A stretch of DNA of 38,674 nucleotides from a virus (IMGVR_UViG_3300044970_002255:1-38674), one strand, 5' to 3'; positions 6,301 to 13,407 are shown, numbered from the stretch's first letter. Numbers and translations are program-made. The notes: generated from the letters alone by a model not told the origin.

Positions 6301-6423
6301 TTAGCGTTTGCCTCCACAAGGTCCGCAGTTGCCATTGATGTAGTCAATGAAACGGGCGCGGTTGAAGTGAGGGTTCTGGTTCCGGCAGAAGTCCGCCAGT
6401 TGGATGAAGTGCTTTTTACTCAT
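6301..6423 (-). CDS. Small phage protein, 40 aa
   Basis: The gene begins at an ATG (6421-6423) preceded by a good Shine-Dalgarno sequence (GAAAGGAAA, about seven bases away). The product starts MSKKHFIQLADFCRNQN and ends NGNCGPCGGKR. This resembles a recurring class of short phage proteins with an N-terminal MSKKHFxxLAD and a C-terminal YIxGxCGPxGG segment; the role of that class is not known to me. It is the promoter-proximal gene of the operon ending at the terminator 4757-4779, with the candidate promoter 24 bases upstream. Confidence 0.75.
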   Translation of the reverse strand: MSKKHFIQLADFCRNQNPHFNRARFIDYINGNCGPCGGKR

Positions 6424-6446
6424 GTTGGTTTCCTTTCGGGACCGAC

Positions 6447-6474
6447 ATTTTGCATAGGCTATTTTTGCTGTCAA
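6447..6474 (-). promoter_or_regulatory. Candidate sigma70-type promoter of the 6423-4795 operon
   Basis: A perfect TTGACA on the minus strand (plus 6469-6474) is followed after 16 bases by CAAAAT (plus 6447-6452). The transcript would start near 6440 and the first gene has a good Shine-Dalgarno sequence. Two repeat copies lie immediately upstream of the -35, the position of an activator or operator site. The segment TTGACAGCAAAAATAGC closely resembles TTGACAGCATTAATTAGC at 27032. Confidence 0.55.
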
Positions 6475-6479
6475 CATTT

Positions 6480-6499
6480 TTCAGAGCACCTTTCGTATT
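6480..6499. repeat. Direct repeat copy 3 (diverged, 20 bp)
   Basis: TTCAGAGCACCTTTCGTATT shares its core with the 26-bp repeats at 4646 and 4679 and lies directly next to copy 4, so the pair has a 20-base period. It begins five bases upstream of the minus-strand -35 at 6469-6474. Confidence 0.6.
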
Positions 6500-6524
6500 T
6501 TCAGAGCGGCTTTCGTATTGCCGG
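6500..6524. repeat. Direct repeat copy 4 (25 bp)
   Basis: TTCAGAGCGGCTTTCGTATT followed by GCCGG matches copy 1 at nearly all positions. It adjoins copy 3. The conserved core across all four copies is GAGCRSCYTTCGTATT. Confidence 0.65.
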
Positions 6525-6560
6525 AAAGAGTCATGGGTCGGGCGACCGGGCGCGGCCTCG

Positions 6561-6608
6561 CGCTCACGCGCTCACGCGCTCACGCGCTCACGCGCTCACG
6601 CGCTCGTG
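6561..6608. repeat. 8-bp tandem repeat, five perfect units plus one degenerate
   Basis: CGCTCACG is repeated head to tail five times (6561-6600), followed by CGCTCGTG. It lies in non-coding DNA between divergent genes. The unit length makes copy-number slippage likely. It could be an iteron-like binding array, or simply an unstable satellite. Confidence 0.9.
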
Positions 6609-6740
6609 CGATTGGTGAGGGATGACAAAGAAAAGGGGGGCGCAGAAAAGTTTTGATAGCAAAATGCGGCGGGGTGGCGTTATATAGGGCACCGCGTCAC
6701 AAGGCGCGGACAACAAACCAAACCAAACCAATAGAACACC

Positions 6741-8051
6741 ATGAAAACAATAGAGCAAAAAATCGAGCGCAATCTTCGCGAGTTTCATCGCCTTGGGCTG
6801 ACCCCTGATTACCCGCTGGATCTCGCTAGAGACTGGGCGGTTGATGGCCGGTACTCGTACGCGATACCCTACATTCGCAACGCACGCGGCCGCGTGAGCT
6901 TCCGCAATCACTGGCAACCGCCGACGATTGCGCAGCGAAAGGCCGCGTACCCTTCGGGGCTTCGCTTGTCGGGGACTCTCTCCGACTGGCTGCAACGCAT
7001 TGCGGCAGGTCCGAACGCGAAGGCGGCACGCGTGGCCGAGGCGCTGCTTTCTGCGGCGTCGTCCCGCGTCTCTCATTCAGTGGCTCCCTTCGGGAATCAC
7101 TTCTCAGTTCGAGAACGGGAGGGCCTTGTCAGCTACTGCCCCGCGAACAGGACACAGGGCATCACCGCCGATGGCAGATGGGAGCGAGCGGGCCGAGTCG
7201 AAATCAAGCCCGCGAAATTCGCTCGCGGCGTTTTGAGGCACCCGGAGCGGTTCAAGGACGACGAGTACGCGGCCTTCGCTGAAGCCTTCGGCGGCGTAGA
7301 GGCCGGGGAGAAAATCGCGTGGGACCTCGTCACCACGGCGGCGGGCTTCGATGAGGCATATAACGCGGAGAATTGGGGGGCAGATAGGAGCGACGCGACG
7401 CCGCACGGCATCACCTCTTGCATGTGGGGGGAACCTGTCGGCGCATTTTACGAGCGAGCAGGCGCTCGCTTGCTAGTAGGCAAGCAAAACGGGAAATTTG
7501 TAGCGCGGGCGGTGATCTGGGAGACGCAGGAACTTGGGACGGTAGTGGACCGGCTGTATGCACAACCTCACATCCGGGAAGCGGTGATCGAGTACGTTTT
7601 TTCGCAGGGATGGGCTAAGAAAGAAGCCGACCGGAGCGGAAACAGCTCTTGGCTCATGCCCGACGGCTCCGCCTACCATCGCGGCGTTTCGGTGGAGCTT
7701 GCGAAAAGTGTCGAAGGCTGCCGATTCTTCCCCTACATCGACACCTTCCAATATCAGGACGGGGACGTACTTTACGCTCGCGAAGATTCGAGCTGGGAGT
7801 ACCGGTACTGCTGCACGACCGGCGGCCGCGACGACAACCATGCCGGGCAGGTTCAGGATGTCGATGGGGAGTGGATCGACGAGAGCGACGCGACCTGCAT
7901 TGACGGTGACTACTACGCAACACACGACGACCGCGTTGTGTATTGTCACAATGATGACGAATACATCCTACGCGCTGACGCTTACGAAGTCGAAGTAGGC
8001 GGGCGGATCGGCACGATATACCTGCACGATCGCTACGTCTCCCGCGCATGA
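6741..8051 (+). CDS. Phage protein of unknown function, 436 aa
   Basis: The gene begins behind an A/C-rich leader ending AACACC-ATG, with no Shine-Dalgarno sequence. The central region has HGITSCMWGE (about residues 223-232), then LLVGKQNGKFVARAVIW. The spacing of 'SCM ... vlv ... RAxxW' recurs in a broad set of large-phage proteins of unknown function. The C-terminal third is acidic, aromatic and tyrosine-rich (DGDYYATHDDRVVYCHNDDE), as in small zinc-finger-like or beta-rich repeats, although the cysteines are not arranged as a clear metal site. No membrane or signal segment is seen. Its stop overlaps the following ATG (ATGA). Confidence 0.75.
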   Translation: MKTIEQKIERNLREFHRLGLTPDYPLDLARDWAVDGRYSYAIPYIRNARGRVSFRNHWQPPTIAQRKAAYPSGLRLSGTLSDWLQRIAAGPNAKAARVAEALLSAASSRVSHSVAPFGNHFSVREREGLVSYCPANRTQGITADGRWERAGRVEIKPAKFARGVLRHPERFKDDEYAAFAEAFGGVEAGEKIAWDLVTTAAGFDEAYNAENWGADRSDATPHGITSCMWGEPVGAFYERAGARLLVGKQNGKFVARAVIWETQELGTVVDRLYAQPHIREAVIEYVFSQGWAKKEADRSGNSSWLMPDGSAYHRGVSVELAKSVEGCRFFPYIDTFQYQDGDVLYAREDSSWEYRYCCTTGGRDDNHAGQVQDVDGEWIDESDATCIDGDYYATHDDRVVYCHNDDEYILRADAYEVEVGGRIGTIYLHDRYVSRA

Positions 8052-9091
8052 ACCCCGGAACTAAACCACCAAACCAGAAAGCATTCATGAAAAAGAACAA
8101 GACCAAAGCCCCATTCCGCATCTCCTCCGACCTCCTAGAAGCTGTTTTCCGCGTTGAATCCGCGAGCTACGATTGCGAGGCCCAAGCTCAGAACGTTGCG
8201 GATCTCTGCACCGCTCGCGGCTGGGACGTTGAGCGAGATGAACACGGCAACGTGATTGTGAGCCATGGCACCGCAGACGTACGGCCCGTGCTCGTCGCAC
8301 ATCTCGACACGGTGCATGAGATCACCGGGAGCCTCACGTTGCACCGATTAGGGCGGAGGCTTTACGCGATGGACGCGGACGAGTGTCAGCAAATCGGCGT
8401 TGGGGGCGATGACAAATGTGGCATTGCTGCGGCCATCGCCGTGGCCGAGCGGCTGCCCGCGTTCCGGCTGCTGTTTATGGTGGATGAGGAGGTAGGCTGC
8501 CACGGCTCGCGACAAATCGACCTTGCACACGTCGCGGACGCCTCGCTAATCCTCCAAGCGGACAGACGCGGAAGCACGGACTTTGTGCATCGCATCGGCT
8601 CGCTCGATCTGCAAAGCGCGAAGTTTCGAGCAGCGGTGAAACCACTACTAAAAGCGCGAGGCTATGCGCCATCCATCGGCATGATGACCGATGTTGAAGC
8701 ATTGGTTGATCGCGGTGCGGGAGTCTGTGCGGCCAATTTGTCGGCAGGGTATCACAACCCGCACACGAGCCACGAGTACGTTGATCTGGATCAACTCGAT
8801 AACTGCGCGGCCCTGATGCTCGACATATGCCAGCAGCTAGGTACCCGCCGCTGGACGCTCCCCAAACAAGAGCGGCCCGCGCCGTTTTTCTCTCGTATCG
8901 AGAGCAAACGCCGAGGCCATCGCCCGGCTGGCGTTTCTCGGCTCGCGTGGGAGTGGGAACAGGACGAGCGGGACACCTGGGATGCAGTAACGTGTCCCGG
9001 CTGTGGCTCGCTGCACTCTCCCGAGCCGGGGGCCGGGGGGCTTTGCTCCGAATGCGTAGAATTCTGGACGAGAAAGCACGGCAACAAATAG
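8048..9091 (+). CDS. M20-like metallopeptidase with C-terminal zinc ribbon
   Basis: Numbered from the ATG at 8048 the protein has 347 residues; a second ATG at 8087 follows an A/C-rich leader like the upstream gene's and may be the true start. Metal-site motifs of the M20/peptidase-T group are VLVAHLDTV (H85, D87), GVGGDDKCG (D121), MVDEEVG (E147, E148), LQADRRG (D172) and a late histidine around SAGYHNPHTSHEY (236-242). The middle of the usual fold is short, so the dimerisation domain seems absent. C316, C319, C333 and C336 form a CPGC...CSEC zinc ribbon, unusual for this family. The likely activity is a di-zinc aminopeptidase or related amidohydrolase. The gene ends at a strong terminator. 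Confidence 0.8.
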   Translation: MNPGTKPPNQKAFMKKNKTKAPFRISSDLLEAVFRVESASYDCEAQAQNVADLCTARGWDVERDEHGNVIVSHGTADVRPVLVAHLDTVHEITGSLTLHRLGRRLYAMDADECQQIGVGGDDKCGIAAAIAVAERLPAFRLLFMVDEEVGCHGSRQIDLAHVADASLILQADRRGSTDFVHRIGSLDLQSAKFRAAVKPLLKARGYAPSIGMMTDVEALVDRGAGVCAANLSAGYHNPHTSHEYVDLDQLDNCAALMLDICQQLGTRRWTLPKQERPAPFFSRIESKRRGHRPAGVSRLAWEWEQDERDTWDAVTCPGCGSLHSPEPGAGGLCSECVEFWTRKHGNK

Positions 9092-9110
9092 CCCCCGCGC
9101 TCTCGTCACC

Positions 9111-9148
9111 GCCCGCCCTTGCATTTTCGCCGGGGCGGGCTTTTTTTT
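9111..9148 (+). terminator. Rho-independent terminator
   Basis: The inverted repeat GCCCGCCC (9111-9118) and GGGCGGGC (9133-9140) is followed by eight T residues (9141-9148). It closes the 6741-9091 transcription unit. It lies immediately before the small-terminase-like gene whose ATG is at 9155. Confidence 0.85.
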
Positions 9149-9154
9149 GCGCCC

Positions 9155-9673
9155 ATGGACGATTGGACAGCATGTAGGGAGGCAGTTGCGCTCGGGCTCA
9201 CAATAAAGGAGGCCGCCGGGAAGTACGGGCTTGCCTACGAAACAGCGAAGAAACGCGCACAGCGGGAGCAATGGCCCACACCTGCCCGCCTTGCGGCCTC
9301 GGCCCCATCCCCGCCAGTCCCCAAGCCCCCCGCCGCCGTCGTCGCCGAGTCATGGGAGCAGAAGGGCGAACGCCTGCGCGGCACGCTGTACGACCTCGCC
9401 AACACCGCCCTACGCACCGCCACCCCGCGAAAGCTCGAAAGGTGGGAGGATATAGAACGCGCCGCCCGGATCGCGGAGCGTGCCGCTGGACTCGACAAGA
9501 CCGCCGCGCCGCTCGTTTCGCTGCACTTCCCAGAGATAAACTCCAGTCAGTGTCCGGCTTACGTCGAGTTTTCGGACAAATCCGAGGAAAAAACGCCTTT
9601 GCCCTTCGCCATCCAGCCTGCCCCGCCAGAATTGGTGCCGCCCCCCAAACCGCTACCCCCCGCCGGAAAATGA
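9155..9673 (+). CDS. terS: Probable terminase small subunit
   Basis: I take the ATG at 9155, which follows the terminator; the frame is open back to 9119 but that segment lies in the terminator stem. The 172-residue protein has an N-terminal helix-turn-helix (ACREAVALGLTIKEAAGKYG and following YETAKKRAQREQW), as in many phage small terminases that recognise the packaging site. A proline/alanine-rich linker follows, then a helical middle (about 77-135) and a proline-rich tail. The position just before the large terminase subunit supports the assignment. The role would be DNA recognition and regulation of TerL. The sequence identity of the family is not strong enough for certainty. Confidence 0.7.
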   Translation: MDDWTACREAVALGLTIKEAAGKYGLAYETAKKRAQREQWPTPARLAASAPSPPVPKPPAAVVAESWEQKGERLRGTLYDLANTALRTATPRKLERWEDIERAARIAERAAGLDKTAAPLVSLHFPEINSSQCPAYVEFSDKSEEKTPLPFAIQPAPPELVPPPKPLPPAGK

Positions 9674-9805
9674 GCAAGCGCCCGCCACCAGACCACCACC
9701 GGTCCTCCCCCACCCCCAGATTCCGGGCCGCCGGGGTTCTACGTCGGTGTCTGGAAAATTTTTCCCGTCTAGGGTAATGTTTAATAATTGTTTTAAGGAA
9801 GGCCC

Positions 9806-12598
9806 ATGAAAAAATCCGATCTCATCGCTCAAGGCTACCGCGAAAAGTATGGGGTCTGGTGGCGTCCGGTTGCTGGAAAACCGATGCACGACCTGACCCT
9901 GGAACTGGAAGCCTTCCTCAATCCGCCGAAAACCTCCCCGGGGAAGCCGACCCACTTCAAAAACATCGTCAATGCCATTTGGAACTCAAAGGCCTCGACC
10001 AAGAAATTCGTCTTCCACCCTTGGGCCGAGCGGATGTTGGAAAACGCCTGCGCGAACAAGTTCCTCGCGATCGCCGGATGCTCCTCCTGCGTTTCAGGAG
10101 ATACCCGGATGCTGGACCCTCTAACTGGAAACTTGCCCACTATCCGAGAGCTATGTGAGTCGAAAATTCAACCAGTTGTGCAGACCCTCAACGGCCCGGT
10201 TCTCGCAGACGTGCCCTACCTGAAAGGTCGGGAGGAGCTTTTCGAGTTCAAGCTGTCCAACGGAGAGTCATTCAAGTGTACGAAGGCGCATCGGCTTTTG
10301 ACTCCGCATGGGTGGGTTCGAGCAGAGTCGGTGACTGTGGCCAGCGAGCTTTTTGGATACGCGCCCGACCTTCCGGCGACCACTTTGGGGTCCGACTTTT
10401 CAACTCGAAAGCCAGATGCTCGGCATTGCTTTGGAACAGTTGCAGATTCTCGATCTGATTATTCGCCTTGTTTCCATCTTTATGGTGAACAACTTCGCGC
10501 CGCTCAAGCGGCCGCCCTAAGTGCTGCTCCATCACCAGACGATGCTCAAAGATATACGGGGCATGTCTCCTTTGTCTGGGATGACCTTTCACATGCACCA
10601 GAACATACCCATCCGCATCTGTTGTCCGCCCCTTCCACGCGTAATGACGAGGCCCCGTCACGGCTTTTGGAAACTCTCGCGTCTCCCCGTGACGCCGAAG
10701 AAATTTCTTCACCTCACTCCCTTTGGTGCCAACCGCCTTTGCCATTTCAGCTAGAGAGCGGCCTTCCCGGTTCATTTGGAGAACCAGTTCCGCATTTCGA
10801 TCACAGGAAGCGTACGGGTTGTGACGGCGACCCTCCCGAGGTGTATTTACACCATTCGATTTCAGGATGTGAGAAACTGTCCTCAGTGGAAGGCCCATTT
10901 GGTCAGCAACCAAGCGGGTGCTGCCTGTCGTCTGGAACAGAGCCAGAACTTCTTGATTCCTCAGAAGATTCTTTGCCCAAGCACTCATTGCCTTTACAGG
11001 TATCACTTGTTGTGGTCGAATCAATTCAAAGTGTCGGAGTTCACGATTTCTATGACCTGAATGTTCCTGTTGAACACCATTATTTTGCAGAAGGGGCGAT
11101 TCACCACAATTCTGGGAAGAGTGAGTTTGGGGCCATCTGGGGCATCGTGAACTTCCTGGCTGCCCCCAGCGGCACCAAGGTTCTGGTAACCTCCACATCC
11201 CTCAAAGACTCGCGTCAGCGTATTTGGGGCTCGGTGGAGGAGTATTGGCAGGCCGCCGCAGCCGTGCTTGGGGGCGAGCAGGTGCTCCCGGGAGAGCTGG
11301 TCTCGGCCTCGGGGATGATCCGCTACCGGCAGGGCAACTTCAAATCCGACCGTCAAGGACTGGTTCTCATCGCCGGTGAGAAGTCCAAGGCCAACGAGGC
11401 CATGGGCAAGCTGATCGGCTACAAAGGCTCCCGCGTGATCCTGATCTGCGATGAGTTGCCGGAGCTTTCCGAGAAGCTCCTCAATGCGGCGGAGGCCAAC
11501 CTGTATTCCAACCCGGATTTCAGCATGCTCGGCATCGGGAACCCGAACAGCCACTACGATCCCTTTGGAGTGTTCTCCACGCCGAAGAACGGTTGGGGTT
11601 CGATCCACTCAGACTCCGAGGAGTGGGAGACAGTCCTTGGCAAGTGCATCCGGTTCGACGGGGAGAAATCCCCCAACATCCTGCTGGGAGAAGACCGCTA
11701 CCCTTGGATGATGACCGCCCGCAAGCTGGCCGACTTCAAATCCATGCTTGGCGAGACCACCCAGCGGTATGCCCGCTTCGTGAAAGGCTGGTTCCACGAG
11801 ACCGGCGTTGACGAAGGAGTGTTCAGCGAGGCGGACATCATCAAATATCGCGGCGACTCCAAGACCTTTTGGAAAACCCCGCCGGACGCGGTCGCCGGAT
11901 TCGACCCGGCGTTCACCAACGGCGGCGACGACAGTTTCGTGCAGTTCGGGAAGTTCGGCGAGGACAAGGACGGCAACAAAGTTCTGGAGTGGGGAGACTT
12001 TGCCGAGTTGCAGGAAGACCGTGACATCAAGGACGAGCCGCGCACCCACCAGATCATCCGCCTGCTGCGTGCGGCCTGCGAGGCCCGCAATGTCCACCCG
12101 AAGCGGCTGGCGATCGACGGCACCGGCGCGGGCAAACCTTTCTGCGATGTGGTCAGGTCCGAGTGGAGCGGCGAGTTCCTGGAAGTGAATTTCAGCGGGC
12201 AGGCATCGAATCTGCCAGCCAGCGGCACCGACCCGACTCCCTCCAAGGACCGGTATATCAACCGCGTGTCAGAAATTTGGTTTTCGGGCAGGGAATATCT
12301 CCAGTCCGGCCAGATCAGGGGTATCTACCCGGCGCTGGCCAAGGAACTCTGCGCCCGGAAATTTGAGAACAAGCAGCGCGGCAAGGTGCAGGTGGAGCCG
12401 AAAAAAGACATGAAGGCGAGGATTGGAAAATCCCCTGACCGTGCGGACGCCGCCTTGCTCTGCCTTGAGCTTTGCCGTTCCCGTCTTGGACTCTCCAGTA
12501 AATTGCGCACACGTCCGCACGAAAAAGAAAATTCCCCGGCCAGGGTGTCCGCTTTCAAGGCATTTTCCCGGAAATTCGCCAGGATGCGGGCAAATTAA
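9806..12598 (+). CDS. terL: Terminase large subunit precursor interrupted by an intein
   Basis: The 930-codon frame starts at an ATG with a good Shine-Dalgarno sequence (AAGGAAGG). Removing 341 intein residues leaves a 589-residue terminase. In precursor numbering, Walker A is formed by GCSS (91-94) joined to SGKS (436-439), K438 being the catalytic lysine. Walker B is VILICDE with D549 and E550. The C-terminal nuclease has D700 (GFDPAF), D771 (AIDGTGAG) and D881 (DRADA). The role is ATP-driven packaging of phage DNA into proheads and cutting of concatemers. Without splicing the P-loop is split, so activity should depend on intein removal. Downstream is the glycosyltransferase-like gene, nine bases away from the first possible start codon. 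Confidence 0.95.
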   Translation: MKKSDLIAQGYREKYGVWWRPVAGKPMHDLTLELEAFLNPPKTSPGKPTHFKNIVNAIWNSKASTKKFVFHPWAERMLENACANKFLAIAGCSSCVSGDTRMLDPLTGNLPTIRELCESKIQPVVQTLNGPVLADVPYLKGREELFEFKLSNGESFKCTKAHRLLTPHGWVRAESVTVASELFGYAPDLPATTLGSDFSTRKPDARHCFGTVADSRSDYSPCFHLYGEQLRAAQAAALSAAPSPDDAQRYTGHVSFVWDDLSHAPEHTHPHLLSAPSTRNDEAPSRLLETLASPRDAEEISSPHSLWCQPPLPFQLESGLPGSFGEPVPHFDHRKRTGCDGDPPEVYLHHSISGCEKLSSVEGPFGQQPSGCCLSSGTEPELLDSSEDSLPKHSLPLQVSLVVVESIQSVGVHDFYDLNVPVEHHYFAEGAIHHNSGKSEFGAIWGIVNFLAAPSGTKVLVTSTSLKDSRQRIWGSVEEYWQAAAAVLGGEQVLPGELVSASGMIRYRQGNFKSDRQGLVLIAGEKSKANEAMGKLIGYKGSRVILICDELPELSEKLLNAAEANLYSNPDFSMLGIGNPNSHYDPFGVFSTPKNGWGSIHSDSEEWETVLGKCIRFDGEKSPNILLGEDRYPWMMTARKLADFKSMLGETTQRYARFVKGWFHETGVDEGVFSEADIIKYRGDSKTFWKTPPDAVAGFDPAFTNGGDDSFVQFGKFGEDKDGNKVLEWGDFAELQEDRDIKDEPRTHQIIRLLRAACEARNVHPKRLAIDGTGAGKPFCDVVRSEWSGEFLEVNFSGQASNLPASGTDPTPSKDRYINRVSEIWFSGREYLQSGQIRGIYPALAKELCARKFENKQRGKVQVEPKKDMKARIGKSPDRADAALLCLELCRSRLGLSSKLRTRPHEKENSPARVSAFKAFSRKFARMRAN
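10088..11110 (+). mobile_element. Intein in the TerL P-loop
   Basis: The intein is 341 residues. Block A begins with Cys1 (CVSGDTRML), block B is KCTKAHRLLTPHGW (T65, H68 in intein numbering), block F is VHDFYDLNVPVEHHYFAEGA, and block G is IHHN with H340 and N341 followed by Ser+1. These are the residues for N-S acyl shift, transesterification and Asn cyclisation. No LAGLIDADG, HNH or GIY-YIG motif exists in the sense frame. The segment between blocks B and F (about 230 residues) is serine/proline/histidine-rich and domain-less in sense, while its complement encodes an HNH protein. The extein junction lies within GCSS-SGKS. Terminase P-loops are known hot spots for inteins. Confidence 0.93.
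10272..10988 (-). CDS. HNH homing endonuclease encoded antisense inside the intein
   Basis: The minus-strand frame is 238 residues from the ATG at 10986-10988 and ends at 10272; it is open further back to 11198 but that part mirrors terminase and block F codons. The HNH core is REVVHHKDGNKANNQIENLQ with H168, H169, D171, N173 and N181, preceded by FEHRLVMEQHLGRP (E148, H149), as in phage HNH endonucleases. Upstream are two helix-turn-helix-like segments (about 22-46 and 66-100). The start has a short-spaced AAAGG. The frame spans almost exactly the gap between intein blocks B and F and overlaps the block B codons T65/H68. Predicted function: cutting intein-less terL alleles to drive homing. 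Expression is unproven, with no strong promoter seen. Confidence 0.85.
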   Translation of the reverse strand: MSAWAKNLLRNQEVLALFQTTGSTRLVADQMGLPLRTVSHILKSNGVNTPREGRRHNPYASCDRNAELVLQMNREGRSLAEMAKAVGTKGSEVKKFLRRHGETREFPKAVTGPRHYAWKGRTTDADGYVLVHVKGHPRQRRHAPYIFEHRLVMEQHLGRPLERREVVHHKDGNKANNQIENLQLFQSNAEHLAFELKSRTPKWSPEGRARIQKARWPQSPTLLEPTHAESKADAPSYT

Positions 12599-12636
12599 GG
12601 GTTGCATTGGTAAATATCCGCCCAAAAATAGCGAAA

Positions 12637-13407
12637 ATGGATATTGCAATCCCTGTTACCAATAAGGCGCTGCCTCGCGCACGGACGCTGGCCGCAGTTC
12701 TCCGCCACTTTGGCCCTCTCGACGCCCGCCACAAGATCACGGTTTTCACGACCGGCTCGTTGCTCACCGAAGTCCAGAGCATTTTCGACGGCATCCGGGA
12801 TGTGACTTTCAAGGCCGTCCTGCCGACCATCTATCGTGAGCCGCCGAGATCATCCAACGAGGTGTTCGACGCCGTGGCCCGCAACATGCTCACGGAACAT
12901 TGGTTCTACCTGACCTCAGACACGCTGCCGCTGGTTCCGAACTGGGCGGACGTGCTGGACCGCAACTACCGCGAATCTCTCCGCCGCTACCTTGGCTGCC
13001 AGTCGAACCTGACCCGCAGGTTCCGTGACGTGTCCGGCGTGGATCGTCTTGATTTGGGCGACCCCTACATTCTGGAGGCGGCGGTCTATCCGGCCAACGT
13101 GACCAAGCTGGAGAAGAACACCGCCCGCAATCACGGCACGCACCACGAGGTCTTCCGCCGTTTTGAGATGGTCAAGAACTCGGCCATCACGGAGCAGATC
13201 GCCAATGCCAACTGGCAGGAGGATTTCAGACCTCGCGCCGGTCATGTGGTGGTCACCCGGCTTGCGGGAAGTTCCATCTCCGACAACATTCTCGGCAATG
13301 AGCCGGAGGCTGGAGAGGACGTGTTGGACGTTCCGCAGAACGAGGCTACGCTTGAGGCTCCCAAACGTGGTCGTGGACGGCCGCGCAAGGAACCCACACA
13401 GCCATGA
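12637..13407 (+). CDS. Glycosyltransferase-like protein with C-terminal AT-hook
   Basis: I use the ATG at 12637 (256 residues); a TTG at 12607 is in frame but gives a non-conserved extension. The N-terminus is a GT-A-like strand (MDIAIPVTNKAL). The segment HWFYLTSDTLPLVPNWADVL (S94-D95) matches the metal/nucleotide-sugar loop of the paralogue at 25182 (LLLETDVVPVVPDWL), and DPYILEAAVYPANV matches its MNGAAVYPPDV. The second acid of a DXD is missing, so activity is uncertain. The last residues contain PKRGRGRPRK (core G247-R-P249), an AT-hook minor-groove binding motif, which is unusual for this fold. It lies between terL and portal, and its end overlaps the portal ATG by four bases. Confidence 0.7.
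   Translation: MDIAIPVTNKALPRARTLAAVLRHFGPLDARHKITVFTTGSLLTEVQSIFDGIRDVTFKAVLPTIYREPPRSSNEVFDAVARNMLTEHWFYLTSDTLPLVPNWADVLDRNYRESLRRYLGCQSNLTRRFRDVSGVDRLDLGDPYILEAAVYPANVTKLEKNTARNHGTHHEVFRRFEMVKNSAITEQIANANWQEDFRPRAGHVVVTRLAGSSISDNILGNEPEAGEDVLDVPQNEATLEAPKRGRGRPRKEPTQP

Larger units (their letters stand above)
6424..6740. other. 317-base divergent intergenic region
   Basis: This stretch separates the minus-strand operon from the plus-strand genes and contains no convincing gene. It contains, from left to right, the minus-strand promoter (6447-6474), two direct repeats (6480-6524), an 8-bp tandem repeat (6561-6608), a TATATA box on the plus strand (6681-6686) that could be the -10 for the gene at 6741, and an SD-less leader with three tandem AAACC units. 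No acceptable -35 lies at normal distance from TATATA; TTGATA at 6653-6658 is 22 bases away. Confidence 0.55.

Noticed and set aside
9719-9805. Promoter before terL (TAATGT / TTTAATAATTG region)
   Set aside because: AT-rich bases resemble a -10, but no -35 at suitable distance was found; only the Shine-Dalgarno sequence is convincing.
10989-11110. Minus-strand promoter for the antisense endonuclease (AATAAT and TTGAAT-like boxes)
   Set aside because: Spacings (18-19 bases or more) and matches are poor, and the bases are constrained by block F codons.
10088-11110. Group I or II intron instead of an intein
   Set aside because: The reading frame is open through the insertion and intein blocks A, B, F and G are present, so protein splicing explains it.
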